Positions 16,927 to 26,090 of a DNA stretch of 52,081 nt are shown piece by piece (within the stretch, counting starts at the first letter, position 1; each line of letters opens with the position of its first letter). The stretch is from an uncultured Verrucomicrobiales bacterium (GTDB lineage: Bacteria; Verrucomicrobiota; Verrucomicrobiia; Verrucomicrobiales; DEV007): positions 1 to 52,081 of the forward strand of contig CALAIY010000005.1 in the NCBI GenBank assembly GCA_937922595.1, given 5' to 3'. A program made the translations under genes and the position numbers. The notes under the pieces were generated by a model that was not told where the DNA came from, did not search any database, and was given only the letters and a program-made list of their open reading frames with translations.

Positions 16927-17730
16927 ATGCCTGACTTAAATTCTCTCGAACGCAAATTTGGACGATTCGCGATCCCCTACCTCATCCCCGCGATTGCCCT
17001 ACTCCAGCTCCTCAACTTCTTCCTCCTCGATGCGAACCCAAATTTCATCGGGTTTTTAGCCTTTTCCCCTGCCGCCATCTTCAAAGGAGAAGTCTGGCGA
17101 CTCCTCACTTGGATCACCGTACCCGATACAAGTAACATCCTCTGGATTATCATCGGCACGCTATTCACAATCTGGATCGGCAAAACCCTCGAAGAAGAAT
17201 GGGGTGCATTCAAAGTCACGGCATTCGTCGCTATCACCATTCTCGCAGTCGCTATTTCAGGAATTATTGTCAAATTCCTCATCCCAGGATTGGCAATCAT
17301 CCCACTGCCAACACTCAGTATTTACTTTGGCGGCGCACTTATTGCGACATTCGCATTTCTCTTCCCCGATAAAGAGATCCTTCTGTTTTTTGTGATTCCT
17401 GTAAAATTAAAATGGATTGGTTTCTTAGCAGGAGGATGGGCCATTTATGAAATAGTCGACATCCCGGTACTCGCCCCCTACGTGATCGCCTGCTGGGCTG
17501 GCTTCCTTGCTTTTGTCGCGCCCGAGGCAATCAGAAATATTAAACAAGGACGCAAAACGGCATCCCGAAGAGCGAAGTTCACAGCAGCCACTTCGTCTGG
17601 TGAAGAAGCCTTCCACACCTGCACCACCTGCTCCATCACCGACATCTCCGCTCCAGAAACTGAATTTAGAATCGCTGCCAACGGCGAAGAATACTGCGTC
17701 ACCTGTCTCGAGAAAAACACCGCTAGCTAA
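16927..17730 (+). CDS. Rhomboid-like membrane protein without catalytic residues, C-terminal zinc ribbon
   Basis: 267 residues. About six hydrophobic segments between residues 15 and 200 follow the rhomboid layout: GEVWRLLTW, then KTLEEEWGAFK (like the LE-x-x-G loop), then the segment where GASG should sit, here IYFGGALIATFAFLFPD. The Ser nucleophile is Gly or Phe, and the histidine of the last helix is replaced (PYVIACWAGFLAF). So it is a pseudoprotease of the rhomboid or Der1/TMEM115 type. After the membrane part, a soluble tail has CTTC and CVTC (about 234-260), probably one zinc ribbon. Its TAA overlaps the ATG of the next gene (TAATG), linking it to the prenyltransferase-like protein. 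Confidence 0.75.
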   Translation: MPDLNSLERKFGRFAIPYLIPAIALLQLLNFFLLDANPNFIGFLAFSPAAIFKGEVWRLLTWITVPDTSNILWIIIGTLFTIWIGKTLEEEWGAFKVTAFVAITILAVAISGIIVKFLIPGLAIIPLPTLSIYFGGALIATFAFLFPDKEILLFFVIPVKLKWIGFLAGGWAIYEIVDIPVLAPYVIACWAGFLAFVAPEAIRNIKQGRKTASRRAKFTAATSSGEEAFHTCTTCSITDISAPETEFRIAANGEEYCVTCLEKNTAS

Positions 17731-18611
17731 TGTCTCTCCGGCTAGAAATGCTCCAAGTAGCGAGGCTTTCCCAAGTCCCTCTCGGCGACTCCGCCTGCAC
17801 AAAAATCGCAGAATTCATCGCCGCGCAGCAGCACACTGACGGTGGTTTCCAAGGCCGCGGAGAAGCCTCAGACCTCTACTACACCTCCTTCGGAGCCGAT
17901 GCCCTCACCGCCCTTCAACTCCCGCTTCCGGAAATGCTCAGACCCTTCGTCGAGCGCCAGCAAGAATCCTTCGCAAAGCTAGACTTCGTCCACCTCTGTT
18001 GCCTCGCCCGGCTCACCTCACTCTACCCCGATCTCACGCTTCCTCCGGGCTTCCACCCACACCTGGAAGCCACCTACCGCAGCGCTGATGGAGGCTACGC
18101 TCAGCGAGCCAAAGCCAAAACCGGCACCGCCTACGCCGCCCTTCTCGCCCACGGCACCTACTCCGATCACCGCCTCACCCTTCCCTCACCGGAAAAACTC
18201 CTCACCGCCATCCACGCCCTCCGGTGTCCCGACGGCGGCTACGCCAACGACCTCGATCTCCCCATCGGCGGCTCCCCGCCCACCGCTGCCGCCGTCACTC
18301 TTCTCCGCCACCTCGGCCAGCCAATTCCTCACGGAATCCCAGAATTCTTCCTCACCTGCTTTCACCCCGAAAGTGGCGGCTTCAAAGCCTTCCCCCAGGC
18401 ACCCATGCCCGACCTATTGAGCACCGCGGTCACCCTCCACGCCCTCGATGCACTCCAATTCCCCTACCCAAAACTCGTCGAACCCATCCTCGATTTCGTA
18501 GATACCCTTTGGCTCCCACGCGGTGCATTTATCGGCAGCTGGGCCGATGCCAGCCCAGATCTAGAATACACCTATTACGGCCTGCTCGCCCTCGGGCATT
18601 TGTCGCTATGA
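17730..18611 (+). CDS. Prenyltransferase-beta/terpene-cyclase-like (alpha/alpha)6 repeat protein
   Basis: 293 residues of repeats typical of protein prenyltransferase beta subunits and squalene cyclases: DGGFQGRGEASDLYYTSFGA (about 34-54), SADGGYAQ, CPDGGYAND, SGGFKAFPQAPMPDLLSTA and a final DLEYTYYGLLALGHL. In GGTase beta subunits the zinc is held by Asp, Cys and His; here the Asp is present but the Cys position is not Cys and the final His position reads Glu (LEYTYYG), so a zinc-dependent protein prenyltransferase is unlikely as such. The DXDD acid of cyclases is also absent. The start is coupled to the stop of the rhomboid-like gene, and a cyclase gene follows after 83 bp. Perhaps a terpene-binding partner. 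Confidence 0.7.
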   Translation: MSLRLEMLQVARLSQVPLGDSACTKIAEFIAAQQHTDGGFQGRGEASDLYYTSFGADALTALQLPLPEMLRPFVERQQESFAKLDFVHLCCLARLTSLYPDLTLPPGFHPHLEATYRSADGGYAQRAKAKTGTAYAALLAHGTYSDHRLTLPSPEKLLTAIHALRCPDGGYANDLDLPIGGSPPTAAAVTLLRHLGQPIPHGIPEFFLTCFHPESGGFKAFPQAPMPDLLSTAVTLHALDALQFPYPKLVEPILDFVDTLWLPRGAFIGSWADASPDLEYTYYGLLALGHLSL

Positions 18612-18694
18612 CCCAAAGTTGAAAAATAGATGGTGGTTCTTACATCCAATCAGCGTGCCGCACGCAATGTCCACCTCCTCATAAACTCAAACCC

Positions 18695-20422
18695 GTGCTT
18701 CCCCCTCCTCACCACCAGACCCTAAAAAAAGCGACCGACCACCTCCTCTCGCTCCGCACGAAAGACGGCCTCTGGGAAGGCGAACTCTCCAGCAGCGCGC
18801 TTGCCACGGCCACCGCACTCATCGCCCTCCACACCGTCGATTCCGAAGCACACTTCTCGAAGATAGCCAAAGCCCGCACCTGGCTCGAAGCCTCGCAAAA
18901 CTCCGACGGCGGCTGGGGAGACACCACCCTCTCCCTATCAAATATCTCCACCACGCTCCTCGTCGCCTCTGCACTCACCCTCATAGGACACTGCCCAAAA
19001 AACGCCTGGACCTACATCGAATCCCAATGCGGCGGACGAAGCCCAGATAAAATTGCGCGCACCGTAGCGGACCGCTACGGCAAAGACCGCACCTTCTCCG
19101 TCCCCATACTCATGGCATGTGCCATCGGCGGCATCCTCGGCCCACCCGAATCCGCCTGGCACCGAGTCCTCCCTCTCCCCTTCGAACTCGCCGCATTCCC
19201 ACGGCAATGGTTTGCCGCACTCCAGCTCCCCGTAGTGAGCTATGCACTTCCCGCGCTCATCGCAATCGGCTATGCCCGCCATGTAAAAGCCCCCACCAAA
19301 GGCACCCCCTGGCGCACCGCCGCATGGCGGAAAACCTCCACCCTCCTCGCAACGCTCCAGCCCGAATCCGGCGGTTTTCTTGAAGCCACACCACTCACCG
19401 CCTTCGTCACCATGGCACTGGCTTCCGCCGGTGAGCACGATCACCCCGTCACCCCCCGCGCGATAAAATTCCTCCATGAATCCCAGCGTGCCGACGGCTC
19501 CTGGCCAATCGACACCAATCTCGCCACCTGGGTATCTACCCTTTCCATCAAAGCACTCGGCCCACTTCTTCCCGAAGCAGACCGCCCCCCTGCGCTCACC
19601 TCCCTCAAAAACGGCCAATACCAAAAGACCCATCCATTCACCCTCGCAGCCCCCGGAGGCTGGGCCTGGACGCCCCTCTCTGGCGGCGTCCCCGACGCCG
19701 ATGATACCCCCGGAGCACTCATCGCCCTCCACCAGCTCGACCCCACCGCCACCAACGAAGCCACCGCCGGAATCCGCTTTCTCCTCGGCCTCCAAAACCG
19801 CGACGGCGGCATTCCCACATTTTGTCGCGGCTGGGGCACCCTACCCTTCGATCGATCCAGCCCAGATCTCACCGCCCACACCTTACGCGCCCTACACCTC
19901 TGGCTCCCCTCACTCGATACCACCACAGCATCCGAAGCTCGCGCCGCCATGCGCCACGGCCTCACCTTCTTAAAAAACACCCAACAACCCAACGGCTCCT
20001 GGCTCCCCCTTTGGTTTGGCAACCAATACGCCCCCGAAGATATCAATCCCACCTACGGCACCTCCCAAGTACTGCTCGCCCTCACATCAATCGACCACTT
20101 CCTCACAGAAGAAACCCTCTCCGCCACCCAGTGGCTCACCTCCACGCAAAACGCCGATGGCGGCTGGGGCGGCGCACCCGACACCCCCTCTTCTATCGAA
20201 GAAACCGCCCTCGCCGCCGAATCCCTCACCCACACACCAAACCCGCCACACGAGCAACTCCTCCGCGCCGCCACATTCCTCACCACCACCACCTCTGGCG
20301 GAACCCATTTCCCAGCCACACCAATCGGATTCTACTTCGCGAAACTCTGGTATCACGAAAAGATCTACCCCATCGCCTGGACCGTGACCGCCCTCCGCAA
20401 AATCAGAGATCTTAAATCTTAA
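18695..20422 (+). CDS. Squalene-hopene-cyclase-like protein
   Basis: 575 residues from a GTG start. It has five or six QW-type repeats (SQNSDGGWGD, SQRADGSWP, LQNRDGGIPTF, TQQPNGSWLPLWFG, TQNADGGWGG) and the catalytic acid motif DADD at 334-337 (VPDADDTPGAL), matching DXDD of class II triterpene cyclases. It is shorter than the usual 630-720 residues, and the GSWxGRWGxxYxYGT block is altered to GSWLPLWFGNQ plus about a dozen extra residues before TYGTSQ. The product is therefore uncertain: hopene, another polyprene cyclisation, or something new. A weak -35-like TTGAAA and TACATC lie in the upstream gap. The rlmH gene follows after 12 bp. No hpnCDE squalene genes are in the window. Confidence 0.8.
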   Translation: MLPPPHHQTLKKATDHLLSLRTKDGLWEGELSSSALATATALIALHTVDSEAHFSKIAKARTWLEASQNSDGGWGDTTLSLSNISTTLLVASALTLIGHCPKNAWTYIESQCGGRSPDKIARTVADRYGKDRTFSVPILMACAIGGILGPPESAWHRVLPLPFELAAFPRQWFAALQLPVVSYALPALIAIGYARHVKAPTKGTPWRTAAWRKTSTLLATLQPESGGFLEATPLTAFVTMALASAGEHDHPVTPRAIKFLHESQRADGSWPIDTNLATWVSTLSIKALGPLLPEADRPPALTSLKNGQYQKTHPFTLAAPGGWAWTPLSGGVPDADDTPGALIALHQLDPTATNEATAGIRFLLGLQNRDGGIPTFCRGWGTLPFDRSSPDLTAHTLRALHLWLPSLDTTTASEARAAMRHGLTFLKNTQQPNGSWLPLWFGNQYAPEDINPTYGTSQVLLALTSIDHFLTEETLSATQWLTSTQNADGGWGGAPDTPSSIEETALAAESLTHTPNPPHEQLLRAATFLTTTTSGGTHFPATPIGFYFAKLWYHEKIYPIAWTVTALRKIRDLKS

Positions 20423-20434
20423 ATCCTTCCCCCA

Positions 20435-20872
20435 ATGAAGCACCGCATCCTCGCCTTTGGAAAACCCGCCCTCGGCTACGCCAAAGAAGGCATCGCCCTC
20501 TACGAAAAGCGCCTAAAACCTTACGCACCCACCAAAATCGAATACCTGCGCGACTGCCCCGAGCCCAAGCGCACCATCCGCCACCTCGAAGCCTCCAAAG
20601 GCACCCTCCGTATCGTCCTTGATGAACGCGGTGAATCCCCCACCTCCGCGCAATTCGCCAAGCGGCTCGAAAAGTGGCAGCTCAATGCCCACCGCGAAAT
20701 CACCTACCTCATCGGTGCCGCAGATGGCCACACCGACGCCCTCCGCGTCGAAGCCGATATGATCTGGGCACTCTCGCCCCTTACCCTCCAGCACGAACTC
20801 GCCCTCGTCGTCCTCCTCGAGCAGCTCTACCGCGCCCACACGATCCTGCGAGGCGAGCCATATCACCGGTAA
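20435..20872 (+). CDS. rlmH: 23S rRNA pseudouridine-1915 N3-methyltransferase
   Basis: 145 residues. RlmH is a SPOUT-fold enzyme that methylates pseudouridine 1915 in helix 69 of 23S rRNA. The C-terminal end EQLYRAHTILRGEPYHR is the family's hallmark, and ITYLIGAADGH is the SAM-binding knot loop (usually IGGxxG, here IGAADG). WALSPLTLQHELA also matches. It follows the cyclase gene by 12 bp; co-transcription is likely but the function is housekeeping. Confidence 0.93.
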   Translation: MKHRILAFGKPALGYAKEGIALYEKRLKPYAPTKIEYLRDCPEPKRTIRHLEASKGTLRIVLDERGESPTSAQFAKRLEKWQLNAHREITYLIGAADGHTDALRVEADMIWALSPLTLQHELALVVLLEQLYRAHTILRGEPYHR

Positions 20873-20874
20873 CT

Positions 20875-21516
20875 TTACTTTATAGCCGCCAATACTTTGG
20901 CCGCATCAAACGCAAGCATCGCTGGAAAATCGAGCCTCAATCCCGGAAAAATCGAACTTTCAGCAACCCCATTAGAATCAGGCTCAATTTCAACATACTG
21001 ATCATCCTCTAGCCGCCACCATTGGATCACTCCATCATCCACGAGCCACAGCAGGTATTCACCCACACCACCACGCCGACACGCATCCATTTTGTCACCA
21101 GCATCAATCGAGACCGAACTACGCGCCACCTCAGCCACTAATTCCACCGATCCTCGAACATACCCTTTATCCGTAACCATCGATTTCCCGCCCGCTTCCG
21201 GAAGCCGTTGCAATTGCGAATCCGGTTGAATCACATCGTCGGAACTAAGAATAAGCGTCGTGTTTGGGTAGACTGCTAGATCCGGATGTTTGGACGCATA
21301 ACAATAAAGAAGACCTAAAATTGTCCCATCGGGCTTGCCATGCATGGTGCTTACTGGTGATGCCATAAAAACTGTCGATCCCACCAGCTCCGCCTTCTTC
21401 ACATCCGGCATCGCCTCAAATCGCCGGAGAAACTCACTCGCATAAAGCCGGTCGCCATTCTCCAACGATACTCGCTGGAGTGCCTCTGGAGCCGGGGCGG
21501 TGAAAGTCACGCTCAT
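20875..21516 (-). CDS. Uma2-family (DUF820) endonuclease-like protein
   Basis: About 213 residues from the ATG at 21516 (MSVTFTAP); an earlier ATG at 21534 would overlap the divergent neighbour more. The pattern FMASPVSTMHG, VYPNTTLILSSDDVIQPD, VELVAEVARSSVSIDAGDK then VGEYLLWLVDDGVIQWW is that of the Uma2 family, a PD-(D/E)XK-like nuclease fold found in many copies in cyanobacteria and planctomycetes-type genomes. The Asp in QPD and the Glu in AEV are the likely metal ligands. The biological role is unknown. Tail-to-tail with rlmH. Confidence 0.82.
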   Translation of the reverse strand: MSVTFTAPAPEALQRVSLENGDRLYASEFLRRFEAMPDVKKAELVGSTVFMASPVSTMHGKPDGTILGLLYCYASKHPDLAVYPNTTLILSSDDVIQPDSQLQRLPEAGGKSMVTDKGYVRGSVELVAEVARSSVSIDAGDKMDACRRGGVGEYLLWLVDDGVIQWWRLEDDQYVEIEPDSNGVAESSIFPGLRLDFPAMLAFDAAKVLAAIK

Positions 21517-21585
21517 GGCATAGTGTGCCACCACATATCACCACCGGCAAGCCCATCCTATCCAACGGGCATGGAAGGTGCTTAC

Positions 21586-23634
21586 ATGCTCTCAATGAGC
21601 GATTCCCACGAAGTTCCCGGCCTGGTAAAGCTTGATGGCTGGCTAGAGCCTTACACTGAAGCAATTCGCGAACGCACCGCCCGCTTCGAAGCCAAGAAAG
21701 ATAAGCTCGGCTCGCTCACCGAATTCGCCAGCGCCCACCACCATCTCGGAATTCACTACCACCAAGAATCCGATACCTGGACCTATCGCGAATGGGCACC
21801 TCGCGCCCACTCGCTCGCCCTCACCGGCGAATTCAACAACTGGTCCCGCGACTCCCATCTCCTCCGCCGCTCCCAAGAAAACCACGACATCTGGGAAATC
21901 ACCCTGCCGGGCGAAACACTCCACCACGAAGCGCTCGTCAAAGTCCACATCATCGGCGAAAACGGCGCGCTCGATCGCATCCCCGCCATGATTCGGCGCA
22001 CCGTCCAGGACGAAGAATCAAAAGAATTCACCGGCCAAATCTGGGCACCACCCGAGCCTCACATCTGGGAGCACACCTTCAATCCCAAGCCCCTCGGAGC
22101 CCCCCGAATCTATGAAGCGCACATCGGAATGGGCACCGAAGAACACAAAGTCGGTAGTTACCGCGAATTCGCGGAAACCGTTCTCCCCAGAATCGCCAAG
22201 CTTGGCTACAATGTGCTCCAACTCATGGCCATCGCCGAGCACCCTTATTACGGCTCCTTCGGCTACCATGTCGCCAATTACTTCGCCCCCACCTCCCGCT
22301 GTGGAACTCCCGAAGACCTCAAATACCTTATCGATACCGCACACGGCTACGGCATCGCCGTCCTCATGGACATCGTGCATTCGCACGCCGTAAAAAACGT
22401 CGCCGAAGGACTCGCCTCCCTCGATGGACAAGAAGGCCTCTACTTCCACACCGGCGAACGCGCCGAGCACCCACAGTGGGATTCCTGGCTCTTCAATTAC
22501 GGCACCACCGAAGTAATCCAGTTCCTTCTCTCAAACCTCACCTATTGGATCCAAGAATTCCGCTTCGATGGCTTCCGCTTCGATGGCGTCACCTCGATGC
22601 TCTATCATCACCACGGCGAAATCACCTTCGATCACTACGATAAATATTTCCTCAAAGACGTCGAGTGGGACGCCATCACCTATCTTCAACTCGCCAACGA
22701 ACTCATCCACGAATTAAAACCCGGCGCACTCAGCATCGCCGAAGATATGAGCGGTATGCCCGGCCTCTGCCGCCCCCTCCGCGAAGGTGGCCTCGGATTC
22801 GATTACCGCCTCGCCATGGGAATCCCAGATTACTGGATCAAACTCCTCAAGCACCAATCCGACGAGCAATGGGACATCACAGCGCTCACCCGCACCCTCA
22901 TGGATCGCCGCCAAGGGGAAAAAACCATCGCCTACGCGGAAAGCCACGACCAAGCACTCGTAGGGGATAAGTCCCTCGCCTTCTGGCTCATGGACAAGGA
23001 GATGTACACCCACATGAAAAAATCGGATGAAAGCCCGATCATCGACCGCGGCATCGCCCTCCACAAAATCATCCGCATCCTCACTATGGTACTCGGCGGA
23101 GAAGGCTATCTCGCCTTCATGGGCAACGAATTCGGCCACCCAGAATGGGTCGATTTCCCAAGAGAAGGAAACAACTGGAGCTACCAATACTGCCGCCGCC
23201 AATGGTCACTCACCGATAATCCTACCCTTCGCTACGGAGACCTAGAAAGATTCGACCAAGCAATGCTCCACCTCGCCGGAGAAACAGCCCTCCTCGCATC
23301 CGCTCCCGCGCAAATCCTAAACCTCGATACCGACAACAACTGCTTTCAATTCGAACGAGGTAATCTCATCTTCGCCGTAAACCTAAATCCCAGCGAATCC
23401 TTCACCGACTACGAATTCCCCATAGCAGGCAAAGGAACCTACCAGCTACTCCTTTCATCCGACTCAGAGGATTCCGGCGGCTTCGGAAGAGTAGACCCCA
23501 AAGTCACCCACGAAGCCAACGACGGAAAAATCAAAGTCTACCTCCCAAGCCGCACCATCCAAGTCTACCGATCAACCTCACTCAATCAAAGCTCTCACCA
23601 ACCCGCACCTGTAAGTCCGACAGCGCATTCATGA
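21586..23634 (+). CDS. glgB: 1,4-alpha-glucan branching enzyme, eukaryote-type
   Basis: 682 residues from the ATG at 21586; this start has GGAAGG seven bases upstream, rare in this window, while the frame is open from 21523. An N-terminal CBM48 domain (WTYREWAPRAHSLALTGEFN) is followed by the GH13 barrel: DIVHSH, then the nucleophile Asp333 in GFRFDGVTS, acid Glu386 in IAEDMSG, and Asp455 in ESHDQA. This pattern and the length resemble the GBE1/plant type rather than the long E. coli GlgB. It forms alpha-1,6 branches in glycogen. The 3' end overlaps the GH57 gene tail-to-tail by 53 bp. Confidence 0.92.
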   Translation: MLSMSDSHEVPGLVKLDGWLEPYTEAIRERTARFEAKKDKLGSLTEFASAHHHLGIHYHQESDTWTYREWAPRAHSLALTGEFNNWSRDSHLLRRSQENHDIWEITLPGETLHHEALVKVHIIGENGALDRIPAMIRRTVQDEESKEFTGQIWAPPEPHIWEHTFNPKPLGAPRIYEAHIGMGTEEHKVGSYREFAETVLPRIAKLGYNVLQLMAIAEHPYYGSFGYHVANYFAPTSRCGTPEDLKYLIDTAHGYGIAVLMDIVHSHAVKNVAEGLASLDGQEGLYFHTGERAEHPQWDSWLFNYGTTEVIQFLLSNLTYWIQEFRFDGFRFDGVTSMLYHHHGEITFDHYDKYFLKDVEWDAITYLQLANELIHELKPGALSIAEDMSGMPGLCRPLREGGLGFDYRLAMGIPDYWIKLLKHQSDEQWDITALTRTLMDRRQGEKTIAYAESHDQALVGDKSLAFWLMDKEMYTHMKKSDESPIIDRGIALHKIIRILTMVLGGEGYLAFMGNEFGHPEWVDFPREGNNWSYQYCRRQWSLTDNPTLRYGDLERFDQAMLHLAGETALLASAPAQILNLDTDNNCFQFERGNLIFAVNLNPSESFTDYEFPIAGKGTYQLLLSSDSEDSGGFGRVDPKVTHEANDGKIKVYLPSRTIQVYRSTSLNQSSHQPAPVSPTAHS

Positions 23635-24763
23635 AATACAGATAGGCATCATAGGGACTCGGATATGGGCTAAAGTGATCATGCACCGCACCATCCGGCC
23701 CACCTTTGGTGAACATATAATAATAGTGATCTGAAGTCTGCATCTTCGACCACTGGTGAAGAAGCTCTGGATTCTGATGCGATTTCACCGCCTTTTCGAG
23801 AGACAGTATCTTCGCCTTCGCCTCAGCTTGCATCGCGTTCGATTTCCACGCCGAGAGATCCTTCGTAGAATCCGCCCAGCTCGTCACTTCATGCGCATCG
23901 TATTCACCAGCGACTTTGAATTCCCCAATCGCTTCACTCGGCGTCGTCATTGCCACTCCTTCTTTCTTCAACGCAGCCGGTAGACCACGCCAAAAATCGA
24001 AAACTCCCTTATCACACCCGATGTGCTCGCCGATCGTTTCGTAATCAAGGAACACCCCCACGACATCACCACCAGCGTGAGCGATCCATTTCGCATAACG
24101 CTCCGGAGTAAGCGGATAATCTTCCCAAGAAGGATCCGCGAATCGAAAAGCGACATCATCCGAGAGCGGATTATTGCGCAGCATCGTTTTCATCGATTTC
24201 ACATTCGGAGCCTGATAGAGCACATTTGGCGACCGCCCATTAAGAAGGTGAGGCACTCCCTCTCCAAGCATCCCCTCGAACCCAAGCTCCTCCACGAATG
24301 CCGCAATCTCATTAAAATAGATCAACTCCGTGTGTCGAAACACTTTGGGCTTCACCCCAAAAAGCCGATCAAGCGTCTCTTGCTGCTTCACCACCTGCCG
24401 AGCAAACTCCTCGCCACTCGCCCGAAAGCTGAGCGCATGATAATAAGTTTCACAAAGTAGCTCCACACTCCCGGTAGCGACCAGATCCTGGAAAGATGCC
24501 AGCACATCCGGCCGGTGATGCTCAAGTTGTTCCAGGAAAACGCCCGAGAGCGAATACGTGAGTTTAAAATCATCGCCGAGAGTATCCGCAAGCTCCATGA
24601 AAAGGCGGTTTGCCGGGATATAACAGCTATCCGAGACACGATGGAGAATATCCCGATTCAATTCATCATCCTCGTAAAACGGATCGCGCCCGATATCGAA
24701 AAATGTATAAGGCTTCAGCCGATTCGGCTGATGCGCTTGAAAGTAGAGAGCGAGTTCGGGCAT
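23582..24763 (-). CDS. Glycoside hydrolase family 57 (alpha-amylase-like)
   Basis: 393 residues. GH57 motifs: the opening LYFQAHQPNR with the HQP block, catalytic nucleophile Glu146 in VFRHTELIY, and acid Asp240 in GVFLDYETIGEH. The ~390-residue form is typical of alpha-amylases from this family found beside GT4 glycosyltransferases. No signal peptide, so cytoplasmic: it probably trims or rearranges alpha-1,4-glucan. The GT4 gene lies 13 bp upstream on the same strand, so they form an operon (GT4 first). Confidence 0.88.
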   Translation of the reverse strand: MPELALYFQAHQPNRLKPYTFFDIGRDPFYEDDELNRDILHRVSDSCYIPANRLFMELADTLGDDFKLTYSLSGVFLEQLEHHRPDVLASFQDLVATGSVELLCETYYHALSFRASGEEFARQVVKQQETLDRLFGVKPKVFRHTELIYFNEIAAFVEELGFEGMLGEGVPHLLNGRSPNVLYQAPNVKSMKTMLRNNPLSDDVAFRFADPSWEDYPLTPERYAKWIAHAGGDVVGVFLDYETIGEHIGCDKGVFDFWRGLPAALKKEGVAMTTPSEAIGEFKVAGEYDAHEVTSWADSTKDLSAWKSNAMQAEAKAKILSLEKAVKSHQNPELLHQWSKMQTSDHYYYMFTKGGPDGAVHDHFSPYPSPYDAYLYFMNALSDLQVRVGESFD

Positions 24764-24776
24764 ACTGAAAGAAGAG

Positions 24777-26090
24777 CTAACCTAGACCAAGCTCCGATTT
24801 ATAAAGAGCAACAACCCGCTCTGCGGCTTTATCCCAAGTGCAATTAATTTGATCTTCTTTCGAAGCCGCCACGGCATCCGCGTGCGCCTCCTCATCGGTA
24901 AGAAGCTCCGATATGTGCGCCGCCATCAACTCCACATCCCAATAATCCGCCATACGCGCATGAACGAGAACCTCAGCCACACCAGATTGCTTCGAAATCA
25001 CTGCCGGGATGTTAAACTGCACAGCCTCAAGCGCAGAAAGCCCAAAGGGCTCAGAAACCGATGGCATACAATAAACGTCCGCCATCGAGAGCAAGCTATT
25101 CACCTTATCCCGATCTAAAAAACCGGTAAAATGCAAGCGGTCACCTACATCTCGGAAGGCACCATACTCGATAAGTTCCTTAAGCCGCTCTCCAGTCCCA
25201 GCGACCACGAACCGGACGTTGCGGTTTTTTTTCAACACTTGAGCCGCAATCTCCAAAAAGAAGCGAGGCCCCTTTTGCCCCGTCACACGGCCGAGGAAGA
25301 GCACCAGCTTTTCAGGAAACGGCTTCTTTTCCCGGAATGCTTTCACCTCTTCCGCACCGTTGTGCACCGCATGAATCTTCGCCGCGTGAATCCCATAATG
25401 TCCGCTACAAATCGTACCCGTATAATTACTTACGGGGATCACCAGATCAGCGGCCTCCATCGCGTTTTTTTCAATATCGTAAATCCAACCACGTGCATCA
25501 GGTCCGCCACGATCATAGCTCAGTGAGTGCACATGGAGAACGAGCGGTTTTCCCGTGCGCGCCTTGATCTCCATTCCCGCAAGAAACGTCATCCAATCGT
25601 GCGCATGAACCACATCAAAATCACGTCCTTCTGCTAGCGCTGCTACAGCACGCGCATAGGCCACCACCCTCGCATTCACATCTTCTCCATAGAGTGAGCC
25701 GGAATTCGAGAACATCGCAAGTCCAGTATCTTCCCTCCCCTCAATGGCGCGATGATGGGAGATGGTAGTTTCACCGAAGGTGGTAATTTCCTCGCGAGCT
25801 TTCAGCTCAGCCTCCACATACGGCTGAAGATCCGCATCGATCAGCTCGACCTCCGCAAAAGAACGAATCTCATCCGTCCTCTGCATCGCTGAAAAATCGC
25901 TTTCACTAAGGTGGTTCAGCCCAATCAAATTCACCTGCTCCACCACAAAAGTGGGATCCGTCTGCGGGAGGATGAACGTCAGATCGACATGCCCAGCCAT
26001 CGCACGCCCCATCCCAAGACACGCGACGCCAAGTCCTCCGTTAATCAATGGTGGAAACTCCCAACCGAGCATTAATACCTTGGTCTGCAT
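24777..26090 (-). CDS. GT4-family glycosyltransferase (glycogen-synthase-like)
   Basis: About 437 residues from the ATG at 26090 (MQTKVLMLGWEFPP); the frame is open upstream, but homology starts here. KVLMLGWEFPPLINGGLGVA is the N-terminal glucosyltransferase loop with the GGLG donor site; HAHDWMTFLAG and, in the second domain, LFLGRVTGQKGPRFFLE and PSVSEPFGLSALEA with the E-x7-E pair are the GT-B features. The company of GH57, branching enzyme and GH31 supports alpha-glucan synthesis. The exact acceptor and donor (ADP- or UDP-glucose) are unknown. Divergent from the GH31 gene with roughly 130 bp between the starts. Confidence 0.87.
   Translation of the reverse strand: MQTKVLMLGWEFPPLINGGLGVACLGMGRAMAGHVDLTFILPQTDPTFVVEQVNLIGLNHLSESDFSAMQRTDEIRSFAEVELIDADLQPYVEAELKAREEITTFGETTISHHRAIEGREDTGLAMFSNSGSLYGEDVNARVVAYARAVAALAEGRDFDVVHAHDWMTFLAGMEIKARTGKPLVLHVHSLSYDRGGPDARGWIYDIEKNAMEAADLVIPVSNYTGTICSGHYGIHAAKIHAVHNGAEEVKAFREKKPFPEKLVLFLGRVTGQKGPRFFLEIAAQVLKKNRNVRFVVAGTGERLKELIEYGAFRDVGDRLHFTGFLDRDKVNSLLSMADVYCMPSVSEPFGLSALEAVQFNIPAVISKQSGVAEVLVHARMADYWDVELMAAHISELLTDEEAHADAVAASKEDQINCTWDKAAERVVALYKSELGLG

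Noticed and set aside
18938..19795. 285-codon open frame opposite the cyclase gene
   Set aside because: Gly/Glu-rich with no motif; the plus strand has clear cyclase motifs.
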